A stretch of 22,022 bases of DNA from NCBI GenBank assembly GCA_051453625.1, contig JBOZIK010000001.1:172665280-172687301 (forward strand), in the 5' to 3' direction. A model generated the notes under the pieces. That model made no database searches. It was not told the DNA's origin and was given only the letters and a program-made list of their open reading frames with translations. How positions within the stretch are numbered: position 1 is the first letter of the stretch; every line of letters starts with the position of its first letter. Below are positions 10,193 to 19,260 of this stretch, one piece after another. Source of the DNA: Welwitschia mirabilis (lineage: Eukaryota; Gnetophyta; Gnetopsida; Welwitschiales). Position numbers and translations under genes: made by a program.

Positions 10193-12746
10193 AATTACAA
10201 GCTTAAGTATGACAACCTATCATATATAAATAATATTATTTACTATTATTGTCATTGTAAAGATCATTATTAATATATTTGTTTGATAAAATTAAAAGAT
10301 ACATACTACACTAATAATGCTAATAGCAATAGTAAATTGATACATGTTTTGTACAGAATAAACCAAGAAAAGTTTGAGCACCTAAAGCTAAATTAGATCT
10401 TAGAGCAGAGAAGAAGTACACTTATCACATATGTAGATAATCAAGGCATAATAATTACATTACAAATCAATGAAATAATTATTAAGTTGTTAATAAGACT
10501 ATAAAATATTAAGGAACTAAAGAATACATTAATTCATATAGGAATTTGGAGATTAGAGCTTTCCCAATAAGGTAAGTAAACAAGTATCCTTAACATCTCA
10601 ACTCTATTACATTTATGTTATGAGTTAAGATTATGATTAGATGTAATTATGTAGTTAAAATTTAAATTATATGTGTGATTTTTAGCCTCTCGAAGTGTTA
10701 CTACTATGTTTTCAAGGGCTATCATTTCTTTTTAAAAAATCTAGAAATTTCATTATAGTCATCTTTGGGTTTTTCAGACACCTCTAGTAAAGATGTCTTA
10801 AAATGTATAGACATCTTATTGTTTTGCAAATCTCTTAGAATAATAGGTATGTTATTTCAATGTGCCTAGGTGTCAAATGAACAATGTTCTATTTTGGTGT
10901 AATAGAATGAACTTTATTAAGAACATTAAGAGAAATGATATGATTCCTGATGTCTCTTTTCCAAGTTAGAGGAGATAGTTACAACTATTAAATGTAGGAT
11001 ATTTTATTATTTCATAAAGGGCAGACTTTGGGTCATCCATGTTTCATTAGCCTAATTCTTAGTAGTTCAGATATCTTAGTGTCATAGATAAATCTTATCA
11101 AATAAAAAGAAACTTAGTGGCAAAATTGAGTGATAAATGAAGAGCACCTATGACACTAGGCAAGGGCATAATAAAAGGACACCATAGACATAGAGATCAT
11201 TCTTCATTACTACTCATAGCTCTTCCACCATGAAGGGGATTGCAAAAATGGTTGGAAATATTGAAAGAAACCTTCTAAGGCTAAAAAATAATAGATCTAT
11301 AATAAATAAAGGAGAGGAATCAGTAAAGAGTTGGGAATCCATAAGAACTTTCACATGGTTAGACTCAAAGAAGAAGTCAAATGTAGAGGAAGAAGTAGGA
11401 TAATCAACTCCATTTAGCATAGGATATAACTCAGGTTGGGCAGCAGACAATGAATATTTAGATAAGTATTTTAAAGATGAAGTATAAGTTTAGGAGGAGT
11501 ATTAGACTCCCCTATAGGAACATGTATAGGGGGGTCCACAAATTCTAGGTCCTTCTTAGTAGAGGCCTTTATCACAGGAGATGAAGGTTAAGAGCTCAGA
11601 TGCTCCACCACTTATCTTTCATCGTCCTTATTAAAATATTCCATTCTATAGACTTATATATCCACCATCACCACCTATACCCCTTTCACCACTACATGCA
11701 CCTTCTCCACCTCTATTTCATCCACTATCACCTCCATATTTTCATATAAAGTCTCTTCAAGTTAAACCAATCTCATTTGTTTAGCTTCCACCCACCTTTG
11801 CAAAGGTTACTAGTTCTAGCTTCTTTAAGAATTATATCACTTCTCAAACATATTCATATATGAGGATACAAGCCTTTGAAGGCCTAATTAAGACATCATA
11901 ATACTTCTTACCACCATCCACTTCATCGTCATCATACACATAGCCCACCTTCATTACTCATAATAAGAATGATAGTGATGAAGAAGTCCAACATAAGTAC
12001 TACATAAGTGATTTACATCTCAATGATTAAATCGTTCTGTTAATGTCTAAAAAGAAAACGAAATCTATTGTAAATTAGTGACAAATCAATTGAATACTTC
12101 AGTTTCCAGGATGGCACACTCTATTAGGACTGGAGTTCTTAATTATGAAATAATGAATTATATCCAAGAGTATTATGAGTTGTATTAATGATTTCTCCTT
12201 AACATTTTGGCATACATTCATGTTATTTAACACTTTCTTGAAATATAAAATATTTCATATATACTATTCATTCTTATCTTATGTTTTTATTAGTACACTC
12301 TTGCATATATACTATTCAAATTTTTTCAGTGATTAAAATATTTTCACACGATGCTAGCACAATTTCATTTATTATGATATATTCATGGATGCACATTTGA
12401 AATTTATGCTTTAAAAATGATACATTTTCATAAAGATATTACAATGTTAAGATTACCAAATATTTATGTGCTTTTTTATTTTACACAGACATATGTGAAT
12501 GAAGAACACATTGATTTATCCTCTATCATAGTACATTTTACAAAATTAATTATGTATAAAATGTCTTCTTCTAATTTTTGAAATGATAAATATATAAAAA
12601 AAAAATGTAGTTTTTTTAATTTCAAGTAGTATACATCATGTTTATTTCAACTATAATTAATGTGCATTTCACTACAATAAAATGTGTGGTTTTCATTAAT
12701 TAATTGAGCTACCACTAATAAGATGTATGAAGTTTTGAACATCATC
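10193..12746 (+). other. Copia internal region without recognisable pol
   Basis: About 2.55 kb between the gap and the purine tract. I looked for the copia protease (DSG), integrase, RT and RNase H signatures on both strands and found none. Near 10360-10400 the + strand reads NKPRKV-stop-APKAKLDL, faintly like the KGPKKxWVPK segment that often precedes the copia protease, but nothing after it fits. The stretch 10790-10816 carries AGATGTCT and AGACATCT words that also occur in the LTRs. Positions 12040-12746 are plain AT-rich DNA, with a 15-base direct repeat (CATATATACTATTCA at 12256 and 12304). Confidence 0.6.
10850..12030 (+). pseudogene. Unrecognised coding-like relic, charged then Pro-rich
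   Basis: I do not recognise this. The + strand reads in stretches of protein-like sequence broken by stops: MNNVLFWCNRMNFIKNI near 10878, then a 57-codon open piece with ATG at 11230 and stop at 11401 (MKGIAKMVGNIERNLLRLKN and on, Lys/Glu-rich). Just beyond the stop it continues with GWAADNEYLDKYFKDE. A Pro-rich run (YPPSPPIPLSPLHAPSPPLF) lies near 11658-11720 and a Ser/Asp-rich piece ending in SDEEVQHKYYISDLHLND near 11970-12028. The - strand has a 78-codon open frame at 11214-11450, also without a recognisable domain. I prefer + because the flanking fragments read that way. It could be an extra ORF of the element, a captured fragment or another nested insertion. Confidence 0.25.
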
Positions 12747-12759
12747 AAAAAGGATGAGA
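12747..12759 (+). other. Polypurine tract before the 3' LTR
   Basis: AAAAAGGATGAGA followed by T and the LTR start TATTG matches the usual plant copia boundary, AAGTGGGAGAT then TGTTG, with drift. It would prime plus-strand DNA synthesis. Its position directly at the LTR edge fixes the 3' LTR start at 12761. Confidence 0.65.
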
Positions 12760-12760
12760 T

Positions 12761-14111
12761 TATTGAAAAATCTAGTTTTATGATTTTATATATCAAGCAA
12801 TTTGCATCTTTGTGTAGGTAGGTTATCAGAGCAAAATTAGACCTTGAAAGATACTAGATCATCATGAATCTTCAAATGGAATATTTCACATAAAGGAATA
12901 AATGCTAAAGAGAAAAATTAATTGATTAAAGACAACTAAGAAATTGATGATATCTTAAGTTAGGACATCTAGAAAAGTAAAGATGTCTTAAATGTACTAA
13001 GCTAGAATAGGTAATAGAGGTAATTCATTTTCAATTAATATCTTATTTTTTAGGTAAGAAAGGAACTTATACATCATGAATTTATGATCACAAAGGCCCA
13101 ACAATACTATAGTGCAAAATTCATAATCTAGAAAAGTTGACTCAAGACATCTACAAATTTAAAGATGTTTGAAATAAAGACATATACATATTCAAGATGT
13201 TTTGAACTAAAATGCACATTGATTAAAATCAAGGATACATATCTAAAGCATAGACATTAACTATCTATTGTACAGTGGTTGCAAATTCAAACAACTATCT
13301 TTCAAGATCAAATGAATAGATCTTCTTTAACATTATAAAGCCTTGATATTAAGAATTAAAGATAACTTTTGGTACTTCATTTAATTAATAAAACTTATAG
13401 ATCTTAAAAGAATTAGTAAAGGGAACATCTCACAAAGAAATCAAAATATTTAGTAGTAAAGAACTAGTATTGTTTCATCTCTTGGATTTGGATCTTCATT
13501 GTAATCATCTTCCTCATTCATAATTGTGATAGAAATAATAACACCAAGGATATTAAATTCTTCATCAAAGCATATTCAAGCTTATTGTTGTATTGTATGT
13601 TAGCTATTCATTATGTAATATCTTATTATTAGTAAATACTATTACAGACTCCATTTCTTGAAATATAAATTACTTTGTAAGGCAACTCTTGAAGGGTTGT
13701 GCATTGTTTATTATATTTTTAGGTACTTATTGAATGTAAGGTTATTTCTTAGCTATAGAATCATTATTTTCTTATGGGAAAAAGAATGCTACTTTGTAAG
13801 GAGACTCTCATTAAAGTCGTGTGGTATACTTGTGAAAACCACTATTCCCTTGAGGGGAAGAAAGTAATACCTTGTGAGAAGACTCTTACTTATTGTAAGG
13901 TTAGTGGTGCACTAGAAAACCACTTTTTCTTGTAGGTTAAGAATATCTAGAGATGTGAGTAGAATCTACCCTTTGTGTGTAAATGTACCTTGGTTGGAAA
14001 CCATGTTATTTGATAAGATCTTCCATTGTGCATTTTTATTCTATTATTTGATTTAAATTTTATTTTGTGGAACTCATTCATTATTCTACTTTGAGTTTAA
14101 TTTTATCCTTA
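12761..14111 (+). repeat. 3' LTR of the copia element
   Basis: This is a full-length, uninterrupted copy of the 5' LTR (4063-5296 plus 8119-8218), 1351 bases. The start is TATTGAAAAATCTAG and the end ATCCTTA, both with the terminal dinucleotide (TG, CA) altered by one transition. It holds AGATGTCT at 12981, AGACATCT at 13145 and three starts of the about 80-bp internal repeat at 13758, 13835 and 13915. The empty LINE target site lies near 13996. A 69-codon open frame at 13658-13867 lies wholly inside the LTR and is not a gene. Confidence 0.9.
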
Positions 14112-14116
14112 ATTTA
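14112..14116 (+). repeat. Right target-site duplication of the copia element
   Basis: ATTTA, identical to 4058-4062, follows the last base of the 3' LTR and precedes the 71-bp satellite. Confidence 0.75.
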
Positions 14117-16350
14117 AATTAATATAAGGCCATGAATCATTACCCTTATATTATGACTTTGATTTGATGTTTATAAGATGTCATGGTTTAATTTAGATCT
14201 TGTAGAATTAATATAGAATACATGGTTCTAAGTTACCATTTATAAGGTGTTATGACTCTAACATAAATGTCATATATCTAGTATGGGGTACCATGATTTT
14301 ACTTTAATGTTTATAGGCCATTATGAAATAATCTAAGCTTATACAATTAATATATGATTCCATGACTCTAATTTAGTATCTATAGGACATATGGATATGA
14401 CATGAACCTTGTACAATTAGTATAGGGAATCATGATTATGATTTAGTACTTATATAGTTTAAAGAATCTAATCTATAACTTGTATAGTTACTATTGGACA
14501 TGCTAATTTTAATTTAATGTCTACAGGGAATCATGGATCTTAATTTAACTCTATATAGTTAATATAACTTATCATGATTTTGATGTAATTTCTATAGGAT
14601 GTTATAAACCTAAACTAGAACTTATTTAAAATTATAACTCATGGATCTAAACTAAATCGCATACATTACATATAAAACACCATGATTATTATTCAATGAT
14701 TATAGTATGATGGATTTAAACTAGACCTTATTCACTAAGTATAGAGCATTATGGTTTTAACTTAGCAACTATAGAGAGTTATAAGTCTAAAATAGACCTC
14801 ATACACTTAGTATAGGGTGCTATGGTTTTAGATTGACAATTATAAGATGTTATGGATTTGAATTTGAATATTTTACATTTATTAGAAGTGATTATGATTT
14901 TACATTAATGAATATAGGATGTCATGCATTTGAATTAGACCTCCTATACCTAGTATAGTTCATTATGGTTCTAACTTAATGATTGTAGGGCATCATGAAT
15001 CTAACCAAAACTTGTACACTTAGTATAGAACATCATCATTCTAACTTGGTGATTGTAAGACATCGTGGATCTAAAGTGGACATTATACATTTAAGATAGG
15101 ACACCATTGTTTTGTTTTAATGGATGTAATAGGTCATGGATCTAACATGAATTTTGTATAATTAGTATAGGATTTCATCATATTAAGTTGGTGTTTATAA
15201 GGCATCATGGATTTTATGTAAATCTTGTATAGTTAGTAGAGGACATCATGATTTTTATTTGATTTATATGAAATGCCAATGATCTAAATTAGGCTTTGTG
15301 TAGTTAGTATAGAATGCAATGATTTTAATATAATGTTCATCAAATGTCATGAATCTACACTAGATTTGGTACACTTAGTATAAGACATCATTGTTTTGGA
15401 TTGATGGTTATAGAATGCTATAGTTCTAAACTAGACCTTATACACTTAGTCTAAGAAACCATCATTCTAGCTTGATAAGTAAACAACATCATAAATATAA
15501 ATTAGATCTCATGTACTTACTATAGGATTTCATTGAATTGGATTTTATACATCCATAATGGAGCATCATGGTTCTGACTTAGTAATTATAGAAAGTAATG
15601 ACTTTAAAATAGAACACATACACTTAATACAAGGCATCATGTTTTTAAATTGATAATTATAGGATGTCATGAATCTAAAATTAATCTTTCATACTTAGTA
15701 TAGGACGTTGTGCTTCTAACTTAATAAGAATAATGCATCATGGAACTAAACTAGAGTAACATCTTTAACATAAGGTATTGTGATTTTTATTTGGTGATAA
15801 AAGAATGATATGGAACTTAAGTAGAACTCATAATTTTAATATAGGATATCATGATTATAATTTAATAACATGTTGGATATAAACTAGACCTCATACAGTT
15901 AATGTACGATGCCATTACTCTAGTTCAATGACTATAGGCATCATAGATCTAAACTAAACCTAATATAATTAGTATAGGATGTTATGGTTCTAAGGTAATA
16001 ACTTTAGGGCATCGTGGATCTAATCTAAACCTTATGCATTTAATGTAAGATATTATTATTTCAACATGGTAAGTATGAGACATTATGGATCTAAACTAAT
16101 CCTCATATAGTTAGCATAGAGCAACATAATTATAACTTGATGACTATAAGGCATCATAAATATAAACTAAATCTCATACAATTAGTATAGAGCATTATGA
16201 TTGTAATGTGATGATTAAAGGATGTCATGATCTAAATTAAACTTTTTTATAGCTAATATAAATCACCATAATTCTGATTTAGTAACTACAGAAAACCATA
16301 AATATAAAATAAAAGTTTTATACTTCATATATGGTGCCGTAGTTCTGAAT
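14117..16350 (+). repeat. Tandem array, 71-bp period (30 + 41), about 31 units
   Basis: Degenerate copies of a unit of the form TTAGTATAGGACATCATG, ATTCTAACTTAATGATTATA, then GGGCATCATGGATCTAAACT and AGACCTCATACA. Anchoring on TTAGTATAG-like words from 14807 gives starts near 14882, 14950, 15021, 15091, 15162, 15233, 15304, 15375, 15446 and 15516, mostly 70-71 apart. A shortened unit of about 36 bases follows at 15516-15552, and the 71-bp rhythm then resumes to about 16323. Within each unit the ATG-containing word occurs twice, 30 and then about 41 bases apart, so the unit is a diverged dimer. Copies differ by many substitutions. The array ends near 16350. It is the same family as the 51-bp array at 3620-4057. 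Confidence 0.92.
14318..14343 (+). repeat. Satellite segment identical to gag 8623-8648
   Basis: This stretch in one satellite unit departs from the array consensus (CATGGATCTAAACTAGACC) and instead equals 26 bases of the gag relic. The 30-bp step before it is normal and the next step is about 39 bases, so array phase is kept. Confidence 0.85.
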
Positions 16351-17150
16351 AAAGAAAATTTAAATTTCATAAGTAAGCCAAACTTTTATGATAAGACAAA
16401 CTTACTTATTCTTTGAGTTATGTTCATATTATTAATTTTCATTATTTTTCACTAAAAAATTAATTTATTCTCTATATCACTCTATCAATTTTAATTATTA
16501 TCACTAAAAAATAATGCCATTGCTAGTACTTTTTATTAGTTCTAAATTATAATAGTTAGGTGTTTATTTTATTCACTATAAATAGAGAAATAGGAGGATT
16601 ACCAAATCACATGGCATCTTAACAATGTCTATACTAGTAAACAATAAAATACCATATGCATAATCATATTAATTTTTTTAAATAGATAACTGAAAATGTT
16701 CACTAAGAATTTAAAGCTAATTACATAATATTGAGGTATTTTGAAATTAAGCTAGTTAAAAACTTAACTCTATCTTATGAGTTTTGGAAGGAAGATCATG
16801 AAAGAAATCCATGCAACCCCTTAAAGTAAAGTTATAAAAATCCATATAAGTGTGTACTGAAAGGATTAATAAAATTATATAATATTTCACATAAGTATCA
16901 TCTAGTCCTAAGAACTTGTGAAAAATGATAAACACATTTATAGATGTAAGGATTGAAGTTATAATTCAATAGAAGGACAAAACTAACCTTTTAGAAGAAA
17001 GGTACCTTCAAGAACATGTTAAAAAGGTATATATAAAAGTAAATGCAAAAACTTAGGTTCTTATGAATAAGCTTTAAAATAAATCTATTACATGCAAAAT
17101 CATTTTTAACTAAAGAATGCTGAAAATGATAACCACAACTGCTATGCAAT
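16351..17150. other. Unresolved AT-rich stretch before the gypsy relic
   Basis: No gene is seen. It would hold the 5' LTR and leader of the gypsy element that follows, but no LTR boundary, primer-binding site or second LTR copy can be supported. A TATAAATA word at 16577 is the only promoter-like feature. Confidence 0.5.
16577..16584 (+). promoter_or_regulatory. TATA-box-like word, possible LTR promoter
   Basis: TATAAATAGAGAA is a good plant TATA-box form and lies about 0.6 kb upstream of a gypsy gag core on the same strand, as an LTR promoter might. In DNA this AT-rich the word alone is weak evidence. Confidence 0.2.
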
Positions 17151-17181
17151 AACGTTCTTAATAAAAAATGTTATAACATCA

Positions 17182-17480
17182 TAAAGTGGACTTAACATAG
17201 TGAGAAATCATTGTGTTAATTAGAATTGATTTATAGATGCATTCCATAAAGATTTCATCCTTGACTATTTTGTTGAAGATAAACAAATGTAGTTTAGATA
17301 CCTATGTTTAGAAATAAAAAGCTTAAATAAACATTAGAAGGAGTTTCAAACATTTATAATTTTATAATATCACAAAGATCTTAAAGAGGTAGGTAATACA
17401 TTTATTGGTATCCTTCAACCTAGATTATAAAACTTGTCATATCCTCTTGAATTAAATATTCATAATAAGCCTATCGAAAG
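17182..17480 (+). pseudogene. gag: Gypsy Gag core relic
   Basis: One frame runs about 100 codons without an indel but with about seven stops. It reads stop-SGLNIVRNHCVN, then FIDAFHKDFILDYFVEDKQM, then FRYLCLEIKSLNKH, and then KEFQTFIIL. This follows the Retrotrans_gag pattern of a WW motif, F..aF...Yf, a FL.L.QG-like segment and then the eY...F..L helix. The second half, VGNTFIGILQPRL followed by NLSYPLELNIHNKPIER, fits the F..GL.p.lr..v.pl..... segment. Gag would form the capsid around element RNA. The WW is lost to a stop. Assignment is by pattern only and should be confirmed with a profile search. Confidence 0.6.
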
Positions 17481-18435
17481 ATAAAATGTTACATGAAAAT
17501 GAAACAACATGTTATGTTACATTATTATATGGTGATAAACATTAGTCCTTGATAAAATCCTTAGTACCTTTTATAGTCTAAAGTCTCAATAATTTTTATA
17601 ATTATAAATATATCAAATTATATGGGATTAAACACCTTAAATCTCTCAAATTTACAAATAAGAGAAAGCATAATAAACAACTATTTTCAAGTTTCATCTT
17701 TACAATAAGAATAATAACAAGTAAGAAACCAACTATTTACAAACATTTCAATATTTTTTAATAAAAATTAATTTTTTATTATATTAATTAATGTTTTATT
17801 TAAAATAAATCTATATCATTTTTAATTTATCTAGTAAAAGTGATAATTCTATTTCTCCTAGAATCATAGAAAGCTTTATAGAAAAAATAATTAAATTAAG
17901 ATGGAGGTAGCTAGGAGAACATAATTACAACATCTTTATATTGATTTATTTGTTTTTTTAAAGGTTAAGATTAGGTAGGTAGATTATGCCACATAAATGA
18001 ATAATGACATTTGAACTTATGCAAGATTTCATCTATGCTCCCCTTGCTACTATGGAAGTTTGAACTTGGGATCCTTGAGTTTAAGGTATCCTAACTTTAC
18101 CATTAACATAATCAATGAAGATAAGATCTCTATATTATGTAAATCACTTAGCGAAGATTAAGAATTTAATAATTATAAAATAGTTTATCTTTAATATTAA
18201 AAAATATTATGTAATTTTAGGAATTTCTGTTTCAAAAAAAGTTGGATATTAGGGCTTTATTATGAATTATCTCTCTTTTAATTCTTACTCTCTTTGGATT
18301 TTGGATGATAAAAGGGAAAGGAAAATAGAAAAAAATCCTATTTTTAATATATAAAAAAATAAGAAATGCATTGAGGATAGCATAAGTGTTTATGATTTAG
18401 TTAGAAAAAAATAAGATATCAACTTATTAGAGAAA
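17481..18435 (+). other. Unresolved spacer between gypsy gag and RT
   Basis: This position should hold the Gag zinc knuckle and the aspartic protease. I see neither a C-x2-C-x4-H-x4-C ladder nor a D-T/S-G box. It is very AT-rich, with runs such as 17760-17800 that are nearly pure A/T. The piece GAACTTGGGATCC at 18062 is a repeat-like word also seen in plant element ends, without further support. Confidence 0.5.
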
Positions 18436-19246
18436 CTACAAAATTTTTATAAATTTTTTTAAAGATAAAAGTAATCTACTACTAAAAAGAAGGGTAAAAC
18501 ATACTATTAAATTACTTTTAGGAGCTTAATAAATATTTCATGCCTTCTATAAATTCTCAGTTTTAAAATTTAGAGATTTAAATCACAAATTAAAGATCTA
18601 ATAAATGAAGGAAAAATTAGAATAAATATATTACCTAGAAATCCCTTGTTTGATTTATAAATAAGAAGAATGGATCTCTTAGATTATGCATAAGTTATTG
18701 CCAATTTAATAAGGTAAAAATTAAAAACAAATATCATATACGTAGAATTAATAATTTTTTGGATCAATTGTGGTGAGTATAATAATTTACAAAGATTGAT
18801 TTAATTTAAAGTTTAAATATCATAAGATTTAAATCAAACAAGAAGATACAACTAAAATATCCTTTATAATGAGACATATATATTAAGATTTTATGGTAAT
18901 GTTATTTGAACTTGCTAATGTAGCTACAACATTTATGACTTTAATGATAATGTTTTCTAATCTTATCTAGATAATTTTATTATTGTTTATGTAAATGATA
19001 TATTAATTTACTTAAAAAAGAGGTATTATCACATTAAGCACATAAAAAAGATTTATAATTAATAAAGAAACACGTTCTAATAGTAACCTCAAGTAAGTGA
19101 AAGTTTTTCAAGAAGTTTATCCATTATATTTTAGATATCATGTATTAAAATATAACTAAAACAAATCCTAGTAAAGTTTAAGTAGTGTTAGTATAATGCA
19201 ATCCAATGTGGATACATCATGTCTTTTGTGTTATGGTTGCTTCTTA
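18436..19246 (+). pseudogene. pol: Gypsy reverse transcriptase relic
   Basis: The relic is read across at least two frameshifts and many stops. In order: LQNFYKFF and LLLKRRVKHTIKLLLGA (the region before the RT where PPKRxxEHxIxLxPGA is usual), LKDLINEGKIRINILP, KNGSLRLCISYCQFNKVKIK, NKYHIRRINNFLDQLW and FTKIDL. These are followed by IKQEDTTKISF, VMLFELANVATTFMTLM, and the catalytic box YVNDILIY at 18988-19011, where the first Asp of the usual DD pair is Asn. Then come KHIKK and a linker ending near 19246 (TNPSKV, then HVFCVMVAS, like the FLGLAS segment before RNase H). The enzyme would copy element RNA into DNA. Frame damage and the lost Asp make it inactive. The gypsy assignment is firm. 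Confidence 0.87.
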
Positions 19247-19260
19247 ATGTTGTTGTCTAG

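Larger units (their letters stand above)
4063..14111 (+). mobile_element. Ty1/copia-type LTR retrotransposon, decayed, LINE nested in its 5' LTR
   Basis: The parts in order are: 5' LTR (4063-5296 and 8119-8218, split by a LINE), two spacer bases, an initiator-Met-type primer-binding site at 8221, a copia-style gag relic with a CCHC knuckle at 8271-9496, an assembly gap at 9497-10192, a poorly understood internal stretch at 10193-12746, a purine-rich tract at 12747-12759 and the 3' LTR at 12761-14111. A perfect ATTTA duplication flanks it. LTR lengths are about 1334 bases without the LINE and 1351 bases. In one 66-base stretch compared by eye the LTRs differ at about a quarter of positions, so the insertion is old. 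Protease, integrase, RT and RNase H are not visible. Either they are lost, or the element was non-autonomous, or the gap is much longer than its run of N. Copia is inferred from gag style, the 5-bp duplication and the LTR/PPT boundary layout. Confidence 0.85.
17150..19260 (+). mobile_element. Ty3/gypsy LTR-retrotransposon relic (gag core and RT)
   Basis: Two decayed coding pieces on the + strand lie in gypsy order and spacing: a Gag core at 17182-17480 and an RT at 18436-19246, about 0.95 kb apart, where the Gag zinc knuckle and the protease would be. Integrase and RNase H were not found after 19260, and no LTR pair was identified, so the ends are unknown and the given limits are only those of recognisable coding sequence. 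The RT keeps the KKDGSLRLCISY and KIKNKYHIRRINN words common to plant gypsy RTs, especially chromoviruses, but the lineage is not proven. Confidence 0.75.

Noticed and set aside
9492-10229. A long open frame across the N run
   Set aside because: It consists almost entirely of undetermined bases; the frame is an artefact of the gap.
13658-13867. 69-codon + strand open frame
   Set aside because: It lies inside the 3' LTR over the internal 80-bp repeats; no domain and not conserved as a frame in the 5' LTR.
14117-16350. Regular spacing as a CRISPR-like array
   Set aside because: Units are degenerate throughout, with no conserved repeat alternating with unique spacers, and the context is plant retroelements; it is a satellite.
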